NCBI RefSeq assembly: GCF_900177295.1
Contig: NZ_FWZX01000009.1
Span: 1 to 64,000 of the forward strand
DNA from: Tistlia consotensis USBA 355
GTDB lineage: Bacteria; Pseudomonadota; Alphaproteobacteria; Kiloniellales; DSM-21159
Direction of reading: 5' to 3'
DNA: 64,000 nucleotides
Part shown: positions 52,214 to 59,993 of the stretch, piece by piece
Layout: each line of letters opens with the position of its first letter
How positions within the stretch are numbered: position 1 is the stretch's first letter
Program-made: the position numbers and the translations under genes
Notes under the pieces: generated by a model
The model's input: only the letters and a program-made list of their open reading frames with translations
Told to the model about the DNA's origin: nothing
Databases searched by the model: none

Positions 52214-52344
52214 GGTCTCGACTCCCGTTGACGCGCGGGCCGTCTCTCCTGGCGGCCGAATACAGGCGATGATAGCGGAAAGCCGACAGGGATGCGCGGG
52301 AAACCGCGCTTGCATGCGACCGCAGGCTGGAGGCCGAGGTTGCC

Positions 52345-53040
52345 TCAGGCGACGCCGATGACGTCGTAGTCGGGGGAGCCGTGCCAGACGAGGTCCCAGC
52401 TGGCGGCCGGCCGCACGTTCTGGACGATCGCCGGATCGAAGGCGACCAGACAGCGGCCGCCCGGACGGCGCACCGAGGGGTAGACGAGCGCCCGGTGGCC
52501 CTCGCGCCTCAGCGCACGCGCGAGGGCCTGGCCCTCGCGATAGCCCAGCGCCGGATCCGCATCGAGGGCGGGATGGCCCGGTTCGTCGCCGATGTCCGGA
52601 AAGTCGCCGATGAAGTCGGCCAGGAGCTCCACGTAGCGGGCCTCGTCCTCGAAGACGCCGACATAGGCCAGCTCCCGCGTCCTGTGGAAGCCGACCTCGG
52701 CCAGCGAGGTCAGGCTCTCCCAGCTGCAGTACCAAGCGCCCCGAGTCTCGTCGTTGAAGCGGTTGCCGCCCTTCCGCGTGTAGCTGAAGGCGGCGTTGAC
52801 GTGCGTGATGCCGTAGACCTGGAGGTCATGGGCGCGCCGGGCCCAGGCGAGCTCGCGGCGGTCCAGGTGCGCGCTGCGCCCCCGCTCCGCGATCAGGCGG
52901 GCGCTGGTGAGGCCCTCGACCTCCGCCAGCACCGCCATCTCCTCGTCGGTGTCGACGAGGCCGCGCAGGGCTGGCGGCTTGTGGTGGGTCGCCGGGATCA
53001 GCCGCACCAGCGCGCGGTCCTCGACCGGCGCGATCCTCAC
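52345..53040 (-). CDS. RES-domain toxin
   Basis: A 231-residue protein with the RES fold: KGGNRFNDETRGAWYCSWESLTSLAEVGFH carries the conserved Arg and Glu, and a later LVAFDPAIVQNV segment follows. RES toxins degrade or modify NAD+. The GTG start overlaps the antitoxin stop (GTGA). Cognate Xre antitoxin lies directly upstream. Confidence 0.88.
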   Translation of the reverse strand: MRIAPVEDRALVRLIPATHHKPPALRGLVDTDEEMAVLAEVEGLTSARLIAERGRSAHLDRRELAWARRAHDLQVYGITHVNAAFSYTRKGGNRFNDETRGAWYCSWESLTSLAEVGFHRTRELAYVGVFEDEARYVELLADFIGDFPDIGDEPGHPALDADPALGYREGQALARALRREGHRALVYPSVRRPGGRCLVAFDPAIVQNVRPAASWDLVWHGSPDYDVIGVA

Positions 53041-53426
53041 GCGCCACCTCTCAGGGCGTCGAGGTAGGAGCGGACCTCCAGGATCTCAGGCAGGCCGCCC
53101 TCGATCATGATGTCGAGCGGGCGAGCGCCGCCGAACAGCGGGCCCTCGTTCGGCAGGGTGATCCAGCGCGGCGCCAGCCCCTCGCCGAAATAGAGCTTGA
53201 GAGCCTTGTAGATGCCGACGACGGCGCTTAGGCGCAGAATCTGGTCCCGGGTGAGATCGCCGGCGTAGCCGGGCTTTCTCGCGCGCTTCCAGGTCGATTC
53301 CGACATGTCGGCGAGCGCCGCCGCTTCGGCCTGCGGGATCCGCCACTCCGCCATGATGTTGCTGAAGGCCTTGAGCGCGACGGCCTTGACGGCCGGCGAA
53401 TCCTGCCTGCGCTGGACTACCGCCAT
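53037..53426 (-). CDS. Xre/MbcA/ParS-type antitoxin of a RES toxin
   Basis: A 129-residue protein. The N-terminal HTH is AVVQRRQDSPAVKAVALKAFSNIMAEWRIPQAEAAALADMSESTWKRARK. The C-terminal Xre-MbcA-ParS domain (RLSAVVGIYKALKLYFGEGLAPRWITLPNEGPLFGGARPLDIMIEGG) ends with the toxin-blocking segment. GGAGAC precedes ATG 53426. Two palindromes upstream are likely autoregulatory operators. Confidence 0.9.
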   Translation of the reverse strand: MAVVQRRQDSPAVKAVALKAFSNIMAEWRIPQAEAAALADMSESTWKRARKPGYAGDLTRDQILRLSAVVGIYKALKLYFGEGLAPRWITLPNEGPLFGGARPLDIMIEGGLPEILEVRSYLDALRGGA

Positions 53427-53456
53427 GGTCTCGTCTCCTCTCCTCGAAGAGGATAG

Positions 53457-53490
53457 GGCCATATGGCCGATAAAGCAAGGTCATATGGCG
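53457..53490. promoter_or_regulatory. Paired operators of the Xre-RES module
   Basis: GGCCATATGGCC (53457-53468) is a perfect palindrome. GGTCATATGGCG (53479-53490) is a near copy, two helical turns away and just upstream of the antitoxin gene. Fits autorepression by the HTH antitoxin. Confidence 0.65.
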
Positions 53491-53625
53491 CGACGGCAGG
53501 TGCTGCGAGGGGTCAAGCAGGCCGAAGGCGGCTATTCGGTTCGACTCCAGCACGGAAATCCGACAGGGCCTTCTGTGACCGGCTATCGGCAGTGGTGCGC
53601 CGCTTTTCCGTAGGATCCTGAGATA

Positions 53626-53689
53626 TTCCCGCTCGGGAAGATTCGGCCGCGGAGGGGCGCCCGGAGGCGGGATTCTTTCCGAGCGGGAA
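53626..53689. repeat. Pair of TTCCCG-N2-CGGGAA dyads
   Basis: TTCCCGCTCGGGAA (53626-53639) and TTTCCGAGCGGGAA (53676-53689) lie 50 bases apart between the Xre-RES promoter and the end of the nucleotidyltransferase gene. They can also pair with each other as a large hairpin. Operator or terminator role is uncertain. Confidence 0.5.
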
Positions 53690-53726
53690 GTTCGCTCGGT
53701 TGCCGCTGCAAAGGCAGAAGGCCCGT

Positions 53727-54845
53727 TCAGGCCCCGGTGGCGTCCGCCGCCTCGAAGCCGATGGCGGTGGGATCCTCGTCGGCAGCGGCGGCTGCTCGCG
53801 CGACCGCCTCGCCGAGCAGCGCGCGCGCGACCTTGGGCAGCATGTCGCGGCCGCGGCCGAGGGCCTGGCGCCAGGCCTCGCCGCGCTCCCAGGCCTCGGT
53901 CCAGGCATCCAGGAGATCGTGCCGGCGGCCCTGGGCCATGGCCTCGACGAGGGCCGCCGCCTGGGCGAGATCCTTCTCGACCTTCGCGGCGTCGGCATTG
54001 CGGCGCCGGGTCGCGACGATCAGCTTGTGCACGGCGTAGCGCTCGGGCGCCGGCACGCGGACGGCGACGCCGGCGCCGTGCAGCACCACGGCGCGGAGCG
54101 GCTGCCAGATCAGGAAGTCGAGGAAGCGCAGCGGCCGCGCCGCCGCCTTGCCGGCAGGCCTGCCCCCGCGGAGGCGGGGGACGGGCGGCTGGCCGGCATA
54201 GTCGTCCGAGCCGCGGTTCGGCGTCAGGAACTCGACCCGGTAGCCGGCGTCGTTGCGGTAGGCGATCGTGCGGCGCGCATCCATCGCGTGGCCGATCTCG
54301 GCGAAGGTCGAGTCGACCGATCGCAGGACCTCGAGCATCGGCGGCGTGCTGTCGCCGACCTCTGCCGAGATCGACAGGAACTGGGCGAGATCGGCGTCGG
54401 CGGTCCGGAGCAGGGCGCCCGGCAGCTCCACGCCCAGGATGCCGCTGTAGGTCTGGTAGGCCACCGAGCCGACGAGGCAGGCGCGCAGGCGGAAGAGCCC
54501 GGCGCGGGCGAGGGCGTCCAGCAGCTCGCCGGTGAAGGGCTCCGGCGCCGGCAGGCCGGCGGAGACGAGGGCGCGGACGATCTTGCGGCGCTGCCGGTAG
54601 CTCGACTTGATCTGCCGGAAGCGTTCGACCCGGCCGGTGAGCTCGGGATCGTCCGCCGGGCCGGCGTACTTCGTGTACTTGCCGCCGGCGGCGTCATAGC
54701 CGCTGTAGTACCAGTAGTCCCGGCCCCTCTTGGTCTGGCGGTAGAAGCTGCCGTTCTCCGGGTAGTCGCGATCGAAGTCCGCATCCAGGCATTGCTGGAC
54801 GAGGTCGGCGTAGGCCGTCTGCATCGTCAGTCCGAGGTGGCGCAT
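53727..54845 (-). CDS. GSU2403-type (NTP_transf_8) nucleotidyltransferase-fold protein
   Basis: A 372-residue protein. The N-terminal part has GSFYRQTKRGRDYWYYSGYDAAGGKYTKYAGP, typical of the GSU2403 family. The nucleotidyltransferase core follows (FRLRACLVGSVAYQTYSGILG and TADADLAQFLSIS), then RVEFLTPNRG and a helical end. The biological role of the family is unsettled; some members sit in defence or toxin-antitoxin settings. ATG 54845 is chosen; a perfect dyad ends ten bases before it. A REP-like palindrome is embedded in frame at 54159-54180. Confidence 0.82.
   Translation of the reverse strand: MRHLGLTMQTAYADLVQQCLDADFDRDYPENGSFYRQTKRGRDYWYYSGYDAAGGKYTKYAGPADDPELTGRVERFRQIKSSYRQRRKIVRALVSAGLPAPEPFTGELLDALARAGLFRLRACLVGSVAYQTYSGILGVELPGALLRTADADLAQFLSISAEVGDSTPPMLEVLRSVDSTFAEIGHAMDARRTIAYRNDAGYRVEFLTPNRGSDDYAGQPPVPRLRGGRPAGKAAARPLRFLDFLIWQPLRAVVLHGAGVAVRVPAPERYAVHKLIVATRRRNADAAKVEKDLAQAAALVEAMAQGRRHDLLDAWTEAWERGEAWRQALGRGRDMLPKVARALLGEAVARAAAAADEDPTAIGFEAADATGA
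54159..54180 (-). repeat. REP-like palindrome inside the nucleotidyltransferase gene
   Basis: Exact reverse complement of the 22-bp unit at 42712-42733. It encodes the VPRLRGGRPAG region, which reads as an insertion in an otherwise ordered protein. Confidence 0.7.
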
Positions 54846-54854
54846 GGCATATTC

Positions 54855-54885
54855 GGTATTGGTAAGATCCTGAATTACCAATACC
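54855..54885. promoter_or_regulatory. Perfect 11-bp dyad upstream of the nucleotidyltransferase gene
   Basis: GGTATTGGTAA-N9-TTACCAATACC is a perfect inverted repeat just before the start codon. A related site, TTGGTA-N11-TACCAA, lies at 54915-54937, and the intact Xre gene at 57817 has a similar TTGGTATC...ACCAAA site. Probable operators for a shared regulator. Confidence 0.65.
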
Positions 54886-54914
54886 GCACGTGCCGCCGCT
54901 GCAGAAGCTGGTTA

Positions 54915-54937
54915 TTGGTAAAGCGTGAAAATACCAA
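54915..54937. promoter_or_regulatory. Second TTGGTA/TACCAA operator-like dyad
   Basis: TTGGTA (54915-54920) and TACCAA (54932-54937) around an 11-base spacer, 30 bases from the perfect dyad. Half-sites are the same. Confidence 0.5.
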
Positions 54938-55031
54938 CCATGGGTGCCGACCGTACCCGCCGGATCGTTTCCCGCATCGCCTTTTCCCGCGGCATCCCGT
55001 CCCCTGGTCAGGGTCCGGATTGCCGCAGACC

Positions 55032-55316
55032 CTACGCCGCCAGCAGCGGCTGCAGGAAGGCGGCGTCTCCTGCTTCCGGAGCGCCGCCGCCGCTGGCGAG
55101 GTGGCCGTAATAGAGCGCCGCCACCAGGGCCTCCTGGGCGGGGAGCAGCGGCCTGGTGCGGCCAGTGGCGGCCGCGCGGGTTTCCGCGAGGGCGCGCTCG
55201 AGCAGCTTGACCTCCAGTTCGCCATCGGCTGTGGCGTCGACGCCGATCCCGAGAAGCTTGGCGGCCGATCGTTACGCGAGCCCGGCTCGAGCCTCGAAAT
55301 GACGACGGCCGATCGA
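55032..55316 (-). pseudogene. Decayed copy of an Xre-type HTH regulator
   Basis: Homologous along its length to the intact regulator at 57817-58245. Compared with it, 126 bases (42 codons) have been lost between GACGCC repeats, removing the second half of the HTH and what follows, and an in-frame TAA stands at 55272-55274. The start region has also diverged. The C-terminal half (DGELEVKLLERALAETRAAA...EALVAALYYGHLAS) is still easily matched. It is a relic of a duplicated module. Confidence 0.82.
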
Positions 55317-55440
55317 CGCAGACAAACCCAAGTGTGGGGTTTCAATGCCTCCCAGAAACGGGGTCTGGCGTGTCAGTTTCGGCGGGCTGCGGCCATATTC
55401 TTGGGCAGAGACCCCATCGATGGCGGAGTTTGGGGGGTGT

Positions 55441-55803
55441 TCAATTGCCCCTGCCGGGTGCCAGTACCCCGCGGACCTGTTCGAGCGCCGTCTCTGCCTC
55501 TATTGGCGTGATGGTACTCGAGAGTCCGTAGTCGGCTCTAACTCGCAGGCGGTACAGCGTCGCGAATTGGCGCCTCGCACGGCCTTCCGCTGCATCCGCC
55601 GGCACCCTGGATTGCCACCGAACCTTGATCCCTTCGTGCGTGACCCTGGCTGCCATCGGGTCGAGACCGAACTTCGCACATGACCAGTGATAGAGGGCAT
55701 AGTAGGCGGCATGTACCGCAATCCGGCAGTCGGCCTCAGTGATCCGCGATCCATCGAGTGCGCGGATAGCGGCGGCCAACAAATCGTCAGGCGTGCTGGT
55801 CAT
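55441..55803 (-). CDS. HEPN-domain protein
   Basis: A 120-residue helical protein (DDLLAAAIRALDGSRITEADCRIAVHAAYYALYHWSCAKFGLDP, then RRQFATLYRLRVRADYGLSSTITPIEAETALEQVRGVL). The layout matches HEPN proteins with the AAYYALYH helix, but the classic RNase motif RX4-6H is not obvious. HEPN proteins often pair with a partner as toxin-antitoxin or defence units. Its ATG overlaps the preceding gene by 17 bases. Confidence 0.72.
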   Translation of the reverse strand: MTSTPDDLLAAAIRALDGSRITEADCRIAVHAAYYALYHWSCAKFGLDPMAARVTHEGIKVRWQSRVPADAAEGRARRQFATLYRLRVRADYGLSSTITPIEAETALEQVRGVLAPGRGN

Positions 55804-56509
55804 CGGCCACGATCTCGATCGCAACGAAGCCAGCTAGATCATGGTCCTGCCTCTCGGCCTGCTCCTGAATGCTGTCGATCGCGGCGGCGCGCTTGGTGCC
55901 TGACGAGGCGACGTCAGGTGGAACTGCTACGCTGACCGTCGGAATGAAGTCGGGGCCATAGGGCTCGATCTTGAAGTCCGCGAAGCGGAAGCCGGCATCC
56001 CGGCAGGCTGAAGGATAGACGGCGACGACGCGATTCAGGATGTGGGGCAGTCCCTCGACCGCCTCGACGCTGGTCGCTACCTGCAGCCGGGCGCTGGCAA
56101 TCCCCGCGGTGAGCGCCTCGGCTGCGCGCTGCAAGCGGCCGAAGTGCTCGGCCATGATCTCGCGGGCAAGCGCCGTCGCGGCTGTCACGACCTCGCGGTG
56201 CTGAGCCGCGTTTCGCTCCATCGCGCGCGCCTGGTCTTCCCAACCCTGCAGGATGCCATCGATCGTCCGGAGACCGGAGACGCTGCCCTGATCCCGCAGA
56301 GAGCGGGCGAGCGCGAGCTGAAGCCCGACGCCGTCACGCAGGAATGCCTGGTAGTCGCGCCATAGCTTGCGCGCGCCTTCCTCGAGGCGCGCCCGGATCC
56401 TCTGGATCTCGGCGGCCTCCGCCGCGTCGATCTCCCGAAGCGCGGCCTCGGCAGCCGCAAGGGCCGCGTCGTCGGCAGGCAGTTCGATCTTCCGCGCGGG
56501 TTCCGCCAT
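55787..56509 (-). CDS. Coiled-coil protein paired with the HEPN gene
   Basis: A 240-residue protein. The first ~150 residues are helical with coiled-coil heptads (ALAAAEAALREIDAAEAAEIQRIRARLEEGARKLWRDYQAFL). The last ~70 residues fold differently (GFRFADFKIEPYGPDFIPTVSVAVPPDVASSG). No family recognised. The 17-base overlap with the HEPN gene suggests they act together. ATG 56509 has no strong ribosome site. Confidence 0.68.
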   Translation of the reverse strand: MAEPARKIELPADDAALAAAEAALREIDAAEAAEIQRIRARLEEGARKLWRDYQAFLRDGVGLQLALARSLRDQGSVSGLRTIDGILQGWEDQARAMERNAAQHREVVTAATALAREIMAEHFGRLQRAAEALTAGIASARLQVATSVEAVEGLPHILNRVVAVYPSACRDAGFRFADFKIEPYGPDFIPTVSVAVPPDVASSGTKRAAAIDSIQEQAERQDHDLAGFVAIEIVADDQHA

Positions 56510-56616
56510 GGCCGGGATGATTGGCGTGTGATGTAGCCGAGTCAACGATCGGGGCTGCCGCGCGAGGGGCCGCCCGCGGCGTTGCCCCGTTCGGCGGGGG
56601 CTGGCACGATCCACGG

Positions 56617-57492
56617 ATGAAGACCGGCTACAGCATGCTGCTCGGCGAGTATGTCCAGGCCGACGGCCTGGTGCACAGGGACTGCGAGCATTTTCAGATC
56701 GTCTGTCCGGCCTGCCGGGAGCCGGTGTTCAAGGTCGAGCAGGAGCGAGAAGGCGAGGGCCGCCATTACCTCTCCCATTACCGCGCGGAGAGATCCCACG
56801 CGAGCGACTGCGAACTCAGGGTTGGTCGCCTTTCTGGCGGCGAGATTGGGCGTTTGAACGGCCTTTCTCGAGACCAGAAGCTGTCTCTCTTCCTGTCGGT
56901 GTTGCAGGGGGCTGTGATCCGGGCCATCTGGGGCGCACAGAAGCGTTCGATGGTCCGCAAGGTTGTCAGGCGTCTCCAGGAAGGACGGCAACTCGCGATG
57001 CTGCGCGACGTATCGATCGAGAACCTTCGATCGATTGCACCCTTCGACGAGTTCGATCTCTGGGCAGAGAGCTACTACGACGACGTCGGCGAGCCTCCCA
57101 CCACCTTCGCCGAGGCGGTGCAAAGACGCATCGCCCGCGACATGCTGCTTCATCTGATCAGCCCAAACGCACGCCGCTCATACGACTTTCTCTTCAACGT
57201 CTCGCTGCTGATCCTGGAATCGCGTCTGAGCGCTGCCGAGGACGCCGGCAGCACCAACGCCCAGGAGCGCCGCCTGCACGGATACGCGGTCCGGTTGATG
57301 CGAGGCCGGGAGCGGGATGCAGCCGCTGCAATCGGCGAGGCGATGCACGAGATCGCGCAGCCGCCGTTCGTGGAGACGCCCATGCCTTTCCTCGGGAAGC
57401 TCGGCGCCGAGATCCACCATGAGCTGGTGGGCATGTTGCTTCGGCTGCCCTACTTCGAGATTTTGCGAGAGAAGCAGGCCGCGCGAAGCTAG
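56617..57492 (+). CDS. Unknown protein with N-terminal zinc-ribbon (CoiA-like start)
   Basis: A 291-residue protein. The N-terminal ~70 residues have CPACREPVF followed by HYLSHYRAERSHASDCEL, i.e. a C-x2-C...H-x3-H...H-x3-C pattern like the zinc-binding end of CoiA and related phage or plasmid proteins. The remainder is helical (LSLFLSVLQGAVIRAIWGAQKRSMVRKVVRRLQEG). No nuclease motif is visible. Divergent from the coiled-coil/HEPN pair. Confidence 0.7.
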   Translation: MKTGYSMLLGEYVQADGLVHRDCEHFQIVCPACREPVFKVEQEREGEGRHYLSHYRAERSHASDCELRVGRLSGGEIGRLNGLSRDQKLSLFLSVLQGAVIRAIWGAQKRSMVRKVVRRLQEGRQLAMLRDVSIENLRSIAPFDEFDLWAESYYDDVGEPPTTFAEAVQRRIARDMLLHLISPNARRSYDFLFNVSLLILESRLSAAEDAGSTNAQERRLHGYAVRLMRGRERDAAAAIGEAMHEIAQPPFVETPMPFLGKLGAEIHHELVGMLLRLPYFEILREKQAARS

Positions 57493-57579
57493 CTGACCTC
57501 TGCAGGGCGATGAGGGCCGTCAAGGATGCTGCGGCCGAGCGATGCGCTGGCGCCGTCCTTCCCTGACACGAATGTCCTC

Positions 57580-57801
57580 TTACTTTTCGGTCAGACTGCC
57601 GGTCTCGTGGCGAGGTGGATGGGTGACAGAAACCCCTGTCGGCGGGCCGAGGGGCTCGCCGGTCCGCGGGTCGAGCAAACCCCGCAATGCCCGTCGGACC
57701 TCCTCCGTGAGCTCATCCTTGATCCTCCTGGCGAGCTCGTCCTTTCCCAGGCCGATGATCTGCTCGGCGAGCTGGCGTGCTTCGTCTCCGCTGTCCATCA
57801 T
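57580..57801 (-). CDS. Small acidic protein downstream of the Xre regulator
   Basis: A 73-residue helical protein (DEARQLAEQIIGLGKDELARRIKDELTEEVRRALRGLLDPRTGEP) with a flexible C-terminus. GGAGAC before ATG ATG sets the start. It lies 15 bases after the Xre gene and is probably co-transcribed. No family recognised. Confidence 0.6.
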   Translation of the reverse strand: MMDSGDEARQLAEQIIGLGKDELARRIKDELTEEVRRALRGLLDPRTGEPLGPPTGVSVTHPPRHETGSLTEK

Positions 57802-57816
57802 CCGGTCTCCTTGCCT

Positions 57817-58245
57817 CTACACCGCCGCCAGCAGCTGCTGCAGGAAGGTGGCGTCGGCTTCCGGGTCGCTGCCGCTGCCGCGGGCCAGGTGGCCGTAGTA
57901 GAGCGCCGCCACCAGGGCTTCACGGTCGGTCGGGAGTGGCTTGGCACGGCCGGCCGCGGCCGCACGGGTTTCCGCGAGGGAGCGCTCGAGCAGCTTGACG
58001 TCCAGTTCGCCATCGGCTGTGGCGTCGACGCCTTCGGGTGGATCGCCGAAGATCAGCCAATGCGGCGAGACCCGGAGCCGTGGCGCCGCGACCTCGAGGA
58101 GCCAGGCGACGTCGGGGGAAGTTCCGCCATTCTCGTAGCGGCCAAGAGTGTTGACGCCGATCCCGAGAAGCTTGGCGGCCGATCGTTGCGAGAGCCCGGC
58201 TCGAGCCTCGACGAGGCGACGGCCGATCGCCTCCGATGATCCCAC
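57817..58245 (-). CDS. Xre-type HTH regulator (intact paralogue)
   Basis: A 142-residue protein. The N-terminal HTH_3 is IGRRLVEARAGLSQRSAAKLLGIGVNTLGRYENGGTSPDVAWLLEVAAP. A helical C-terminal tail follows (ELDVKLLERSLAETRAAAAG...REALVAALYYGHLARG). A TTGGTATC...ACCAAA dyad just before the gene resembles the sites beside the decayed copy. Probable autoregulator of a small module with the downstream acidic protein. Confidence 0.85.
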   Translation of the reverse strand: MGSSEAIGRRLVEARAGLSQRSAAKLLGIGVNTLGRYENGGTSPDVAWLLEVAAPRLRVSPHWLIFGDPPEGVDATADGELDVKLLERSLAETRAAAAGRAKPLPTDREALVAALYYGHLARGSGSDPEADATFLQQLLAAV

Positions 58246-58793
58246 ATTTGGTGCTTATTTGATACCAATAATGGGATATTCATCATCTGGTTCGTCTGAG
58301 ACCACGAATCCCGCCCATGCATTCATTCGTCGACGAAAACGAAGCACTTAAGCGCGGTGCGTCGTGCCTGTCGATTCCCAGGGACGATATCTCGGAATTC
58401 CGTGGACCGCCGGGAGAGACGGAGCCGTGACCGGAGACGGCGAATCGCACCCGGCCCGCTCCCGGCGCCTGGTCGAGCTCGTCCGCCGCTTCGCCGAGCG
58501 GGTCGGCCAGCGCCGGCTATCAAGCGACATCCGGAACTGATCCCCCATGTTGCCTCACCCAGCGATGTTACCGAGGGGTTCGCGTCGTTTCGGATCGTCC
58601 ACGGAGTCCACAGAGGGGCCCCGCGCATCGCGCAGTAGCCGGTCCTGGGCTGGCGGAGCGATGCGCGGGGGGTAGCTGTGGACCCCCGTGGGCGATCCGC
58701 GGGGGTGGGGGTCCGGGGGCGGGGGCTGAGGCCGGCCGAGGACGGCTCGCCGATCGCCGTCCGGGCTCTGCTTTCCGGGTCACGACTGCATCG
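58246..58793. other. Intergenic stretch between the Xre and AbiEi-like genes
   Basis: The first 45 bases are AT-rich and hold the TTGGTATC/ACCAAA operator-like site (about 58252-58275). The remainder is GC-rich with CCCCCGCGGATCGCC-type hairpins. No supported reading frame. Confidence 0.4.
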
Positions 58794-58814
58794 GCTATCG
58801 GCTAACAGATAGCC
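58794..58814 (+). repeat. Three tandem heptads upstream of the AbiEi-like gene
   Basis: GCTATCG-GCTAACA-GATAGCC, unspaced and of the GNTAGCG family, 26 kb away from the main array near parA. It lies 105 bases before the AbiEi-like start. Confidence 0.6.
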
Positions 58815-58844
58815 TTCTGTGGCCGTTTTCACTCTCGAGGCGCC

Positions 58845-58928
58845 TTTCAGCAATTGTTGAAATAGGGTCTTGTAGTGAAATCGCTTGACCGATTTCACTA
58901 ATTTCGCCACTTTCAGCGGATGCTGAAA
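58845..58928. promoter_or_regulatory. Three TTTCA/TGAAA dyads in the abiE-like promoter
   Basis: TTTCAGCAATTGTTGAAA (58845-58862), GTGAAATCG-N6-CGATTTCAC (58875-58898, perfect) and TTTCAGC-N4-GCTGAAA (58911-58928, across the start codon). All share TTTCA/TGAAA half-sites. Likely cooperative operator of the antitoxin. Confidence 0.65.
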
Positions 58929-59993
58929 TCCGCACATTTGGTGAAAGATCTCGAGGAGCGGGCCATCAGGTCGATCTCGGAGTTGCTCGACCAAATCCCG
59001 GCGATCAGTCACGTCCGGCTCGAAGAACGACCGGAGGACCTTGCCGTCGACTTCCTGATGCAACTGGATCTCGAGGGACAGGATCACTGGATTGCCGTCG
59101 AAGTCCTGAGCGCCGCCCAGCCCCGCGACGTCCGACGCGAAGCATGGCGACTGCGCAATGAGGCTGCGAGCAACGGGCCGACCACGACACCAGTCGTTGT
59201 TGCACCCTACCTGTCGCCGGAATCGCGAGATGTCTGCCGGGAGGAAGGCATCGGCTATCTCGACCTGGAGGGCAACGCCCGGATCGTCTTCGAGGGCGTC
59301 TTCATCGAGCGACAGGTGGCGAGCCGGCCGGCCGCGGAGCGAAGGGCCCTCAAGTCGCTGTTCAAGCCGAAAGCCGCGCGGATCCTGCGTCTGCTTCTTC
59401 GCGACCCCGAGCGTGCCTGGCGCGTCCAGGAGCTCGCCGACGCCGCCCAGGTCAGCCTGGGGCAGGTCAGCAACGTGCGGAAAGGGCTTGTCGAGCGCGA
59501 GTGGGCCGAGGCGTCGCACCAGGGGCTTGTGCTGTCTCGGCCTGGGGTGCTGCTCGATGCTTGGCGCGCGGATTGGGAGCCGCCGGGGAAGGTTTTCCGC
59601 TTCTACACGACACTGCACGGCAGCGCGTTCCAAGAGGCGGTGCGGCCGCTTCTTGCCGTCGAATCGGAGGACGGACGCGCCGTGCTCTCCTCCTTCTCCG
59701 CTGCCCGCTGGCAGGCTCCTTTCGGCCGGACGGGGATGGAGTACCTCCATGCCGACGCAGACGGGCTGGAGCGTCTTCAGCGGGGGCTTCGGCTCACCAC
59801 CACCTCGAGAGGCGAGAACGTGGCGGTGACGATGCCCAAGGACCCCGGGCTCTTCCTGGATGCCGTCGAGCCGGCGCCCGGCTTCTTCTGCACCAGTCCG
59901 GTCACCACCTATCTGGAACTGGCGGCCGCCGGCGAGCGCGGCCGTGAGGCGGCGGAGCACCTTAGAGAGGAGTGCATGCCGTGGGCCCGATGA
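58920..59993 (+). CDS. AbiEi-like type IV antitoxin / transcriptional regulator
   Basis: A 357-residue protein. The N-terminal ~150 residues look restriction-endonuclease-like in layout (DLAVDFLMQLDLEGQDHWIAVEVLSAAQPRDVRREAWRLRN). A winged helix follows at about residues 155-200 (LLRDPERAWRVQELADAAQVSLGQVSNVRKGLVEREW), then an AbiEi-type C-terminal domain. It is coupled to a nucleotidyltransferase gene, as in AbiEi/AbiEii pairs. The three dyads upstream support autoregulation. Family call is moderate. Confidence 0.75.
   Translation: MLKSAHLVKDLEERAIRSISELLDQIPAISHVRLEERPEDLAVDFLMQLDLEGQDHWIAVEVLSAAQPRDVRREAWRLRNEAASNGPTTTPVVVAPYLSPESRDVCREEGIGYLDLEGNARIVFEGVFIERQVASRPAAERRALKSLFKPKAARILRLLLRDPERAWRVQELADAAQVSLGQVSNVRKGLVEREWAEASHQGLVLSRPGVLLDAWRADWEPPGKVFRFYTTLHGSAFQEAVRPLLAVESEDGRAVLSSFSAARWQAPFGRTGMEYLHADADGLERLQRGLRLTTTSRGENVAVTMPKDPGLFLDAVEPAPGFFCTSPVTTYLELAAAGERGREAAEHLREECMPWAR

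Noticed and set aside
53700-55511. A 603-codon plus-strand frame
   Set aside because: Shadow of the nucleotidyltransferase gene and of the decayed Xre gene; an equal shadow recurs over the intact Xre gene.
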